In this document: piece by piece, positions 16,057-23,778 of the stretch
Position numbering within the stretch: position 1 is the stretch's first letter
Layout: every line of letters begins with the position of its first letter
Origin: Euryarchaeota archaeon UBA91
Lineage (GTDB): Archaea > Thermoplasmatota > Poseidoniia > Poseidoniales > Poseidoniaceae
Direction: 5' to 3'
DNA length: 64,000 nt
NCBI GenBank assembly: GCA_002499705.1
Contig: DAMU01000077.1
Location: forward strand, 10,761-74,760
Program-made: the position numbers and the translations under genes
Notes under the pieces: model-generated
Told to the model about the DNA's origin: nothing
The model's database searches: none
Seen by the model: only the letters and a program-made list of their open reading frames with translations

Positions 16057-17211
16057 TCATTTCTTTATGCTCAACATTCGCTCTAAAGCCCAAAGAGAAC
16101 CTTCTTGAATCGAAGCAGGAACTTGGATTTGATTCGGTTTTTCACCGTCTACAATTCGCTCAAGCACATCCATCAAATACGCTGGATGAATCATATACAT
16201 CGTTGAGCAGGGGCATATTTCAGCATCTAAACATTCAATGTGTTTGTCAGGATGTTCTTCGGCTAAACGAGCAACCATGTTGATTTCGGTTCCGATTGCA
16301 ATATGAGACCCAGGCTTTTGCTCGGCTACAAAATTACGAATATATTGAGTTGAACCATTGGCATCACTCGCTTCGACTGTATCGATAGGGCATTCAGGAT
16401 GAACGACTACAATTCCGTCGGGATGACGGTCACGGAACTCCTCGATTTGCGCCGTAGTAAATCGCTTATGGACTGAACAAAACCCATGCCAGAGAATAAT
16501 TTTGCTGCCTTTCAAATCACCCATAGCACCTATGCCTGGAGTCCAAGTTGGCATCAAATCAAGTGAAATCCCCATCGCATTTCCAGTGTTACGGCCAAGA
16601 TGTTGGTCAGGGAAAAACAGAACTGCACCATTCTTTCCTGCACGTTCAAATGCCCAGTTGAGAACTCCTTGAGCATTGCTTGAAGTGCAGACAATTCCCC
16701 CATGACGTCCAACGAAATCTTTCAGGTCAGCACTGCTGTTCATGTAGGTCACAGGAACTAAGAAATTGTCATCTTCAGAAGCGACAGCGGTTGGGTCTTC
16801 ACGACAAATTGGGTCTTTCAAGCCTGCTTCCTGCAAAATTGATCCCCATGCAGATTCAACCTCACTGAGTGTCGCCATATCGGCCATAGAGCAACCTGCT
16901 CTCAAATTTGGTAGAACGACGATTTGATCATCGTCGGTGAGGATGTCGGCTGATTCAGCCATGAAATGGACACCGCAAAATACGATGTATTTCGCTTTGG
17001 ATTCTGCCGCCATTTGACTTAACATGAAAGAATCACCAAGGAAATCGGCATGCATGACGATACTGTCTCGCTGATAATGGTGACCAAGAATCAACAACTG
17101 GTCACCGAGTTGTTCACGCAATTCCTCGATTCGTTCTGAAATCGCTTGTTCCTCTGGAGAAAGAGAGGTATCCATGAAATCCACGGAACACATTGGCAGA
17201 GAGACGGTCAT
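16057..17211 (-). CDS. nadA: Quinolinate synthase A
   Basis: Condenses iminoaspartate with dihydroxyacetone phosphate to quinolinate in de novo NAD synthesis, using a [4Fe-4S] cluster. Visible hallmarks are LILGHHYQRDSIVMHADFLGDS, VFCGVHFMAESADIL, LPNLRAGCSMAD, VTYMNSSADLKD, FFPDQHLGRNTG and the C-terminal AEICPCSTMYMIHP; the cysteines of the first and last motifs fit the cluster ligands. The ATG at 17211 is the furthest upstream start. Met13 at 17175 is possible and would remove a poorly conserved tail. NadB and NadC are not in the window. The stop abuts the convergent PAP2 gene. Confidence 0.95.
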   Translation of the reverse strand: MTVSLPMCSVDFMDTSLSPEEQAISERIEELREQLGDQLLILGHHYQRDSIVMHADFLGDSFMLSQMAAESKAKYIVFCGVHFMAESADILTDDDQIVVLPNLRAGCSMADMATLSEVESAWGSILQEAGLKDPICREDPTAVASEDDNFLVPVTYMNSSADLKDFVGRHGGIVCTSSNAQGVLNWAFERAGKNGAVLFFPDQHLGRNTGNAMGISLDLMPTWTPGIGAMGDLKGSKIILWHGFCSVHKRFTTAQIEEFRDRHPDGIVVVHPECPIDTVEASDANGSTQYIRNFVAEQKPGSHIAIGTEINMVARLAEEHPDKHIECLDAEICPCSTMYMIHPAYLMDVLERIVDGEKPNQIQVPASIQEGSLWALERMLSIKK

Positions 17212-17296
17212 CTTGCTTCATCTATGGCACGAAGTTCTCCTTTTTGAAGCAAACCTTTGCTGAAGTGTTGATAAATGGGGAGTAAAAGGGCCCGTC

Positions 17297-17980
17297 ATGG
17301 CCTTTGTTGCGAGCGAGCGATTGCATCTTGGTGCTGAGGCAGAAGTCTGGGCAGGTACTTGGATGGGGCAACATGCTGTTCGCAAACTACGCCGACCACG
17401 AAAATGGCGCCACCCAGATCTCGACTTACGCCTTGGACATCGACGTATGATGAGTGAATCAAGACTTCTCATAAGACTCAAGAGGCGCGGATTGAATGTA
17501 CCAGCTGTTTGGGACCTTGACCCACAATCCGGGCGGATGATTCTTGAGCGAATGCCGGGATTGCCATTGATTGAAATTCTACGAAAGAGTGAACATCCTC
17601 AAGAGTTCATCAACACGACTTTACGAAACACTGGTGCGTTAATTCGCAGACTCCATCGTGAGGCCATTACCCATGGTGATCTCTCGACGAACAATATCCT
17701 CGTCGATGAAAATGCGGAAGTTTCACTCATTGATTTCGGTCTTGCTGCAATCGATTATGAAATCGAACGATTTGGTATTGACCTGCACGTCATCGACGAA
17801 ATCCTCGGTGCCTCACATCCAGACCACACAGATGCTATCGAAGTTTTGTTAGAGGGATACGCTTCCGAAGAAGAGAGACTTGGTGAAGCACCTGAGCAAT
17901 CTGGGGGGGCCGTTCCAACTGCTGAACAGGTTCTGAAAAGGCTTGAAGAAGTTCGTTCACGAGTACGATACCATGGATGA
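17297..17980 (+). CDS. bud32: Bud32/PRPK kinase of the KEOPS complex
   Basis: An atypical small kinase/ATPase that, with Kae1, makes threonylcarbamoyl-adenosine (t6A) on tRNA. The glycine loop GAEAEVWAGTW, the lysine in AVRKLR, the catalytic HGDLSTNN (H126, D128) and the IDFGLA magnesium loop (D146) are in family order, and the end RVRYHG resembles the conserved Bud32 tail. It is not fused to Kae1, unlike many euryarchaea. It is divergent from nadA and converges with the ferritin-like gene without a gap. Confidence 0.93.
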   Translation: MAFVASERLHLGAEAEVWAGTWMGQHAVRKLRRPRKWRHPDLDLRLGHRRMMSESRLLIRLKRRGLNVPAVWDLDPQSGRMILERMPGLPLIEILRKSEHPQEFINTTLRNTGALIRRLHREAITHGDLSTNNILVDENAEVSLIDFGLAAIDYEIERFGIDLHVIDEILGASHPDHTDAIEVLLEGYASEEERLGEAPEQSGGAVPTAEQVLKRLEEVRSRVRYHG

Positions 17981-18400
17981 TTATTCCATGAGCAGACGTA
18001 ATTCTTCAAGACTGCGAACCTCTGCAAGATAAATTTGTTCGATTGCGTCATACAAATCTTGGTCGCCAACATCTTCAATTTGGGTCATTATTTTGGCGTA
18101 GACTGCTGCTGCTTTGGTTTCTGTTTCCAGTGAGTGAACCAACATCTCGTCGTAGAGAGTTGTGTGAATGATGGGGTGCGAATTACGTTCTGTGACTGGA
18201 ATTCCGCCAAGCTTAACGATGGCTTTTCGAACAACATCTGCATGCATGTTTGATTCAGTTGCTTCTTCGGTAAACATTGGTGAGAGTTGAAGGCGGTGAA
18301 TACCCCGTATATTTGCTGCATAATGTGCATACATGTTGCTAGCTCGCAATTCCCACCCAAGGGCTTCGTTCAAAATATTGATTACATTATGTTCTGTCAT
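17981..18400 (-). CDS. Ferritin-like diiron protein (bacterioferritin/DPS-like)
   Basis: About 139 residues forming a four-helix bundle. Putative iron ligands are the Glu in LGWELRASNMYAHYA, the E...H pair in FTEEATESNMHADVV, the Glu in SLETETKAAAVYAKI and EVRSLEEL at the C-terminus. I place the start at the ATG 18400, since the longer open frame to 18517 overlaps crcB and contains no conserved sequence. Iron storage or oxidative protection is likely. Bacterioferritin, DPS or rubrerythrin-like assignment cannot be settled by eye. Confidence 0.82.
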   Translation of the reverse strand: MTEHNVINILNEALGWELRASNMYAHYAANIRGIHRLQLSPMFTEEATESNMHADVVRKAIVKLGGIPVTERNSHPIIHTTLYDEMLVHSLETETKAAAVYAKIMTQIEDVGDQDLYDAIEQIYLAEVRSLEELRLLME

Positions 18401-18486
18401 CGTTTCAACTCTTAGGGCAAACGAAATATTTTCGCTCGATGTTCCATGACTAATCCAACCGAGAGGCCCTACATAAAGCCACTTGT

Positions 18487-18858
18487 TCAAGCAAATATTG
18501 TTTCTCCAATTTTCCAACCAATCAAGGCCAAAAGAGGGCTCAATGTCATAGTAAGAAGCAGATAAACCATGGCGCTACCCCCATCTCCACCATCAAACAT
18601 TTCAACGGTTTCCACTGAAAAGGTCGACATGGTCGTGAAGGCGCCCAGAACACCAGTTCCGAGCAGCAACGCTACATTTGTCGATACAAGGTTCTGAGCT
18701 AAACCAATAGCTAAGATACCTAAAAGAAAGGAGCCGACGAGATTAACCGAGAGGGTCGCATAGGGAAATGAATCAGTGGATATCCATTCACCAACTGCAT
18801 ACCTCAAGCCTGCTCCAATTGCACCGCCGAGTGCGACAATCCCGAGTTGCTGCAGCAT
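18487..18858 (-). CDS. crcB: Fluoride channel CrcB/Fluc
   Basis: A four-helix membrane protein that exports fluoride as a dual-topology dimer. The N-terminal GGAIGAGLRYAVGEW, the central TLSVNLVGSFLLG (with the conserved Asn), and GVLGAFTTMSTFSVE (the phenylalanine/threonine-lined pore and central sodium site) are canonical, and at 123 residues the protein is typical. The 103 nt upstream do not show a sequence I recognise as the fluoride riboswitch. It lies 86 nt upstream of the ferritin-like gene on the same strand. Confidence 0.95.
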   Translation of the reverse strand: MLQQLGIVALGGAIGAGLRYAVGEWISTDSFPYATLSVNLVGSFLLGILAIGLAQNLVSTNVALLLGTGVLGAFTTMSTFSVETVEMFDGGDGGSAMVYLLLTMTLSPLLALIGWKIGETIFA

Positions 18859-18961
18859 ATCTTTGGCTCGGGATATTGCCCTTTGAATGCTCGCCTGTAA
18901 AAACTGACAAAACAGCGATTATCGCCCGTCATTTCAATAGGCAAAAACTGTAGCAGGTCCC

Positions 18962-19627
18962 ATGGCGCGCACAATTTGGTTCCTTACCGGCAATTCCGGC
19001 AAACTCAAAGAAGCAACACATCACTTACAGCCACTTGGCTATGAAGTTCGCCAATTAATTGTCGAAGAGGGTGAAATTGTAGAACCTCAAGTGGAATCAC
19101 TCGAGGAGGTTGCTCAATCAAAAATCACTCAGGCCTTACTTCACCTCTCTGACGACCAACAATCTCAGGATATGATTCTGGTTGAGGATGCTGGATTGTT
19201 TGTCGATAACCTCAATGGATTCCCCGGCGTATATTCATCCTATGTTCTGGACACGATTGGATGCAAGGGCGTATTGCGGTTACTCGAACATTTACAAAGC
19301 GAAGATACCATTCAATGCGCTCAATTGCGTTCAGCACAATTTCAAGCAGTTGCAGCATTGTGGATGGATGGAGAAATTCTCTATGGAAACGGAGTATGTC
19401 CTGGATGGATTGCGCTTGAAAGCAGTGGAGAAGACGGGTTTGGTTTTGACCCCGTGTTCACACCAAATGATCTCGATGCCTTTGGAGAGCCTTTACCTCC
19501 CGGAACATACGGTGAGAAAAGCGTGCATGGCAAAACCTTTGGAGACATCTCGTTGGAGGAAAAACAAGCCTACAGTCATCGAAGCCGAGCATTGAATGAC
19601 TTACTGAGGCAATTGCCATCAGCATGA
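18962..19627 (+). CDS. rdgB: XTP/dITP diphosphatase (Ham1/RdgB family)
   Basis: Cleans the nucleotide pool by converting ITP/XTP to monophosphates. The N-terminal WFLTGNSGKLKEA, the LVEDAGLFVDNLNGFPGVYSSYV catalytic segment, GFGFDPVF and SHRSRAL near the end match the family. At 221 residues it is slightly longer than usual, with an insertion after GFDPVF (PNDLDAFGEPLPP). AGGTCC precedes the ATG. Confidence 0.93.
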   Translation: MARTIWFLTGNSGKLKEATHHLQPLGYEVRQLIVEEGEIVEPQVESLEEVAQSKITQALLHLSDDQQSQDMILVEDAGLFVDNLNGFPGVYSSYVLDTIGCKGVLRLLEHLQSEDTIQCAQLRSAQFQAVAALWMDGEILYGNGVCPGWIALESSGEDGFGFDPVFTPNDLDAFGEPLPPGTYGEKSVHGKTFGDISLEEKQAYSHRSRALNDLLRQLPSA

Positions 19628-19659
19628 TAAGTTAAAACCAGTTGGGTGAGTTGAGGGCC

Positions 19660-20586
19660 ATGGGATTCGTACGTTCTGTTACCGGCATCAGTGCCCTCAC
19701 AGTAGCTGGTTACTATCTTCTCAAAGCAGGAGAACTAACCGATTCGGAGAAATGGATTAGTATTGCCATTATTCTCGTATTTTCATTAGCGTGGATTATG
19801 ATGGGTTCCAAAAAACCTGTAGCTCGGATTCAAAAGGCAACCATCCCTCCTGAATCGTCTTCTGAATCTCAAGAAACTGAGCAAGAAAGTGAGTTTGACA
19901 TTCCAGAACCCGTTACCGATGATGAGTTGGACGGAGCGACACTGAAAGAGCGGAAAATTGCTAAGATTCAAGCAGCAGAAGACGAAAAGGAAGCGCTCTT
20001 GCTGGCTGTTTCACAAGAGGGTGAAGAAAATGAAGAAACCATTGTCGAGGTTACTCTGGAAATGGAAGATATCCACGTGGCAGATGAGTTTGTAGTCGAG
20101 GTAAGTCCGGAATCGGTCGAAAATGCAGATATTGAATCCTCGATCAGCAATCGAAGAATCAAACATGACCAAATCCGACAGAAAATTGAACTGCGACGAA
20201 GAGGGCAACTCGCAGATATTCGTGCATCGACTGCTCGGATGTGGGAAGAACAGACTGCAGGCGAAGACCTCGTAACACTGCTCCAAACCCCTGGCCATGG
20301 ACAATCGGTTTTGGTTTCGCCTGAGCATCCCGAATCTGGCCACATTTACGGAGCAACTTTTATCAGAATTGATGAAACACAAATTCTCAAACTTCGCACT
20401 GCTCTCGATGATGGATTTGAGAAGGTGCAAGTTCAAAAACAGCCAGAATTGCCCGAACTCTTAGGCCCTGATGGCAATCCACTTCCACCGCTCATTGGAT
20501 TGGATGGAGCACCACTTTCACTCCCTCCAATCGTTCCAACAGCAAGTGATGCTTTGGCTAAAATGAAAGAAGAAATGAACGAATGA
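19660..20586 (+). CDS. Membrane-anchored acidic protein, unknown
   Basis: The ATG at 19660 gives two N-terminal hydrophobic helices (SVTGISALTVAGYYLLKAG; WISIAIILVFSLAWIMMG) followed by about 250 residues that are strongly acidic, coiled-coil prone around DDELDGATLKERKIAKIQAAEDEKEAL and IKHDQIRQKIELRRRGQLADIRA, ending in a proline-rich 'LPELLGPDGNPLPPLIGLDGAPL' tail. No enzyme motif was found. A TTG at 19642 would add six residues without a better ribosome site. Possibly a scaffold on the inner face of the membrane. Confidence 0.65.
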   Translation: MGFVRSVTGISALTVAGYYLLKAGELTDSEKWISIAIILVFSLAWIMMGSKKPVARIQKATIPPESSSESQETEQESEFDIPEPVTDDELDGATLKERKIAKIQAAEDEKEALLLAVSQEGEENEETIVEVTLEMEDIHVADEFVVEVSPESVENADIESSISNRRIKHDQIRQKIELRRRGQLADIRASTARMWEEQTAGEDLVTLLQTPGHGQSVLVSPEHPESGHIYGATFIRIDETQILKLRTALDDGFEKVQVQKQPELPELLGPDGNPLPPLIGLDGAPLSLPPIVPTASDALAKMKEEMNE

Positions 20587-20641
20587 CATTCAAAAACGTG
20601 TCAACTTTAATCAGCAGAAGGCATGAGTTCCTTTTGTTCAC

Positions 20642-21364
20642 ATGGAAGAAAGGTTCGTGAAAGAAGAGGCGATTGGGGAAACCAGTCGCAATATCGCTCT
20701 TTTAGGTCTCATCCTTGTCAGTATAGCCCCCAGTGTCTCAGTTGTGACTGGATTTGCTTTCAAAGTAGGGTTGTTTGCAGTTTTCGTATTCATTTTCACT
20801 AAGGTCTGGGTTTTCGGATTACCTGCATTTTGGCACCTCCGTATCGAAAAAAAGGAGTTGTCTTGGTCGCCTGTTCAAAAGGGCGGTTGGGGAATGTCGC
20901 TCTTGCTGGGAGTTGGAATGATGGCAGTGATATGGCTTGCCTATTTCATACTCGGAGAGCAAATGCTTCAACCAGACGCTCTCAAAGCAATTCTTGACCC
21001 TGTTGGACTAACCGTGCCATGGAAACTCGCCGCAGCAATTGTGTTTTGGGTATTCGTTAATTCTGTTCTTGAAGAATATGTATTTCGATGGTTCATAACT
21101 TCGAAAATTGAACGATTAGTTGGCGGCAAATGGCGTTCAGCGTTTCTTTCCTCAGCAGTTTTTACACTCCACCATAGCATAGCACTCGTGTTCTTCTTAG
21201 ATCCATTTGGGGCGATTCTTGCTTCAGTTGGTGTGTTTATTGGTGGCACGATATTTTCATGGCTATACTTGGAATACCGAAGTGTTTGGATTGCGTGGGT
21301 TGCGCACGCTTGTGCAGATGTAGCAATTTTTGCAATTGCGTGGAATATCATTGTCGGATTTTGA
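20642..21364 (+). CDS. CPBP-family (CAAX-like) intramembrane metalloprotease
   Basis: About 240 residues with six to seven hydrophobic segments. The catalytic signature is present: EEYVFRWFITSKIE (EExxxR motif), FTLHHSIAL (His), and a last motif WVAHACADVAIFA (H...D). This family cleaves within membranes, in bacteria often in immunity or secreted-peptide processing. Nothing adjacent identifies a substrate. Confidence 0.85.
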   Translation: MEERFVKEEAIGETSRNIALLGLILVSIAPSVSVVTGFAFKVGLFAVFVFIFTKVWVFGLPAFWHLRIEKKELSWSPVQKGGWGMSLLLGVGMMAVIWLAYFILGEQMLQPDALKAILDPVGLTVPWKLAAAIVFWVFVNSVLEEYVFRWFITSKIERLVGGKWRSAFLSSAVFTLHHSIALVFFLDPFGAILASVGVFIGGTIFSWLYLEYRSVWIAWVAHACADVAIFAIAWNIIVGF

Positions 21365-21400
21365 TACGAAAAACCGTTTTTTGGGGCATTCCCTGACGCT

Positions 21401-21410
21401 TTTTATATAC
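21401..21410 (+). promoter_or_regulatory. TATA-like box for the small basic protein gene
   Basis: TTTTATATAC, preceded by GC, is a strong archaeal box A match. It is 168 nt before the ATG at 21569, implying an unusually long leader of about 130-140 nt. Confidence 0.55.
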
Positions 21411-21436
21411 TGTCGAGCCCAAGTATATCTGTAGTA

Positions 21437-21493
21437 ATGGACGTGTTTCAACATACATCTGTATTCCCAAAATTCCAAACGGTGACATCATGA
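21437..21493 (+). other. Short leader ORF (18 codons)
   Basis: Within the long leader an ATG at 21437 opens 18 codons (MDVFQHTSVFPKFQTVTS) to TGA at 21491. Its stop overlaps a second ATG (ATGA) that opens only MNK. Whether it is translated is unknown; no strong ribosome site precedes it. Confidence 0.25.
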
Positions 21494-21568
21494 ACAAGTA
21501 AATCTCCAATAAGCGTTTCTGAAACGGCAAAGCTTCGGCAAAGCCATAAGAAAATTGGAGAAAATATC

Positions 21569-21964
21569 ATGAAAACGAACCGTAACATTAAGCCGTTCCA
21601 TAACGGCAAGAACCGACGTACTGGGCGCTCAACTGGCGTCCGAAGAACCCAGAGAGCAGCTGCAACTGCGAACAACCCTCAAGCCGAAGAGATTCGCCAA
21701 GCTTGGGTTGCTGCAAAGATGAAGGCACGCGAAGAGAAAGAGGCTCGCCGTAAGGACGGACCATGCTGCTCGACTGAAGCTGACAAGAAGGCAACAAACC
21801 TTCGCCTGCTCAAGAAGCTACAAGCAACTGTTTGTGATCGCGTATGGAACAATGAACTCAGCCGCTGGGAAGGGATCATGCCTCGCCGCTTTGTCCGTGA
21901 GAATGCAGTGCACATGAGTCACTTTCGCGATTTTGCTCGCAAGAACGGATACCGTAGCCGGTAA
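21569..21964 (+). CDS. Small very basic protein, unknown
   Basis: 131 residues rich in Arg and Lys, start ATG 21569 preceded by TTGGAGAAAATATC. Composition (NRNIKPFHNGKNRRTGRST... KARRKDGPCCSTEADKK... RFVRENAVHMSHFRDFARKNGYRSR) suggests nucleic-acid or ribosome association. It has a CC pair and one further Cys, but no clear zinc ribbon. I did not recognise a family. The strong promoter-like box and long leader suggest high expression or post-transcriptional control. Confidence 0.7.
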   Translation: MKTNRNIKPFHNGKNRRTGRSTGVRRTQRAAATANNPQAEEIRQAWVAAKMKAREEKEARRKDGPCCSTEADKKATNLRLLKKLQATVCDRVWNNELSRWEGIMPRRFVRENAVHMSHFRDFARKNGYRSR

Positions 21965-22036
21965 GTAAAAGCCGGCTTGAGCCGCAATTGTGTCCTCGAG
22001 GCCGTGCGCCTCGTCCAACTTTGAGCGAAAGCAAGG

Positions 22037-22879
22037 TCACTTGTGTTCCCACTGAGGTTTTTCCCTATTCAGGAAGGCATCAACGCCAATTTCTTGGTCT
22101 TTGGAACCAAATAAAGATGCGAAAACTTCTGCTTCGTAAGCGATGCCTTCAGTAATACCGAGGTCGAGTGAAGCACGAATTGTTTGTTTTCCAAAACGCA
22201 AGGTGTAGGAGGACTTACTTCCTATTATTCGCGCCATGTTGAGTGTGTAGTCAAGCAAATCTTCACTTGCACAAACATGATTCACCAGACCCATACGATG
22301 GGCTTCTTCGGCGCCAATCATTTCTCCAGTCATGACCATTTCCATTGTTTTACCATACCCGATGAGGTGGGTTAAACGTTGAGTAGCACCGTAACCTGGA
22401 ATTAAGCCAAGGTTTACTTCTGGTGTCCCGAATTTGGAACGGTTACTCGCAATACGCAAATCACAGGAGCATGCAATTTCACAACCTCCGCCTAGGGCGA
22501 AACCATCAACCATCGCAATTGTTGGTTTGCTTAAGTCCCACAGTGCTTCTACAGCATTATCGGTAAACTTCACTCGAATCGCATCACTCTGCATTCCTAC
22601 GAATTCTGTGATGTCAGCACCAGCAACAAATGCATTCGGTTTGGCTCTCTTTCCTTCAGGAGGTTCATTTGGCTGAGCACCGGTGAGGATGACAACTCGA
22701 ATGGATTCAGTAGCCTCGGCCCAAGCGACCATTTCCTTCAAACTGGACATTACCTCTGCATTGAGTGAATTGAGTTTATCCGGCCTTCGAATGGTAACCA
22801 GTGCTATTGAACCCAAATCATCGTGTTCATTTACGGGGATTTCTTCGATTGAAAGTACATCTGTCTGCGGGGCGTCCAT
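22037..22879 (-). CDS. Enoyl-CoA hydratase/isomerase family protein
   Basis: Crotonase-fold enzyme acting on CoA thioesters. The oxyanion-hole segments are AFVAGADITEFV and DGFALGGGCEIACSCDLRIAS, with GTPEVNLGLIPGYGATQRL providing the Glu typical of hydratases (PEV...PG-G). At 280 residues it is standard. Likely role: beta-oxidation or branched-chain acyl-CoA degradation. It is divergent from an ABC transporter with which it has no obvious functional link. Confidence 0.9.
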   Translation of the reverse strand: MDAPQTDVLSIEEIPVNEHDDLGSIALVTIRRPDKLNSLNAEVMSSLKEMVAWAEATESIRVVILTGAQPNEPPEGKRAKPNAFVAGADITEFVGMQSDAIRVKFTDNAVEALWDLSKPTIAMVDGFALGGGCEIACSCDLRIASNRSKFGTPEVNLGLIPGYGATQRLTHLIGYGKTMEMVMTGEMIGAEEAHRMGLVNHVCASEDLLDYTLNMARIIGSKSSYTLRFGKQTIRASLDLGITEGIAYEAEVFASLFGSKDQEIGVDAFLNREKPQWEHK

Positions 22880-22939
22880 GAACCTTCCAAATGGTCGAAG
22901 TTCATCATTTCACCGACTGAGCCATTATCTTGATTCATC

Positions 22940-23776
22940 ATGCTGAAACCAAGAACTCAAAGACCACGACTCTTTCGTATGGTTATGGTTGAATCAGTCG
23001 CTCCGCTGGTTAAGGCAGAAGACATGGCCAAAAAATATGGTGATTTTATCGCTTTGCACCCACTCAATGTTGAGGTTCATGCTGGAGAATTCTTCGGAGT
23101 ATTTGGTCCGAATGGAGCAGGAAAGTCAACATTCATCAAACTCCTTACCGGACAACTTCGTCCGAGTAAAGGCCAAATCGAAGTGTTGGGGATTGATGCT
23201 GTCAAGAATCCACAAAAAGTCAAAGCAAACATCGGAATCGTTCCTGAATCTGAATCACCGCCCTCCTTTCTAACGCCGTATGAATTTCTTGAATTCGTGG
23301 CGAAATTACGCACCGTCGAGGGCATTCATGAGCATGTAGAACACTGGATTGAGTGGTTTGGATTAGAAGAAAAGCGAGATACAATGTGTAAAGATTTGTC
23401 AAAAGGACAACGTCAGAAAGTGATGCTTGCAGCTGCTTTTATCCATAAGCCAAAATTACTCTTTCTCGATGAACCATTCGCTAATCTTGACCCCATTTAT
23501 CAACGCAAATGCAGGCAATGGCTTCTTGAACATGTCAAAAACGGTGGAACGATTTTTCTTTGCTCACACGTCCTCGAAATGGCGGAGCGAATGTGCAACA
23601 GAATGGCGATTATTAACAACGGGAAAGTGCTTGCAGCAGGAACTGTAAAAGGACTCAAACAAGCTGATGAAGAGACGCTTGAAGATGTCTTCATTCGGTT
23701 AGTAGGTCACTCAATAGAGGATGTCGAACGCCTCTCGGATGAAGGCGTCAAAAGCGAGGATACCGAGGAGGAGTAA
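22940..23776 (+). CDS. ABC transporter ATP-binding protein
   Basis: Cytoplasmic ATPase subunit of an exporter. Walker A GPNGAGKSTFIK, signature DLSKGQRQKVMLAAAF, Walker B KLLFLDEPFANLDP, and the H-loop LCSHVLEMAE are all intact; the sequence resembles the CcmA/multidrug type. Start choice is uncertain: ATG 22940 gives a basic 13-residue lead, ATG 22979 begins nearer the fold. A ribosome site GAGGAGGAG overlaps its 3' end and serves the permease gene 2 nt downstream, so the two form an operon. Confidence 0.92.
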   Translation: MLKPRTQRPRLFRMVMVESVAPLVKAEDMAKKYGDFIALHPLNVEVHAGEFFGVFGPNGAGKSTFIKLLTGQLRPSKGQIEVLGIDAVKNPQKVKANIGIVPESESPPSFLTPYEFLEFVAKLRTVEGIHEHVEHWIEWFGLEEKRDTMCKDLSKGQRQKVMLAAAFIHKPKLLFLDEPFANLDPIYQRKCRQWLLEHVKNGGTIFLCSHVLEMAERMCNRMAIINNGKVLAAGTVKGLKQADEETLEDVFIRLVGHSIEDVERLSDEGVKSEDTEEE

Positions 23777-23778
23777 AT

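Noticed and set aside
18859..18961. Fluoride riboswitch upstream of crcB
   Set aside because: Looked for the conserved crcB motif sequence on the minus strand but saw no convincing match.
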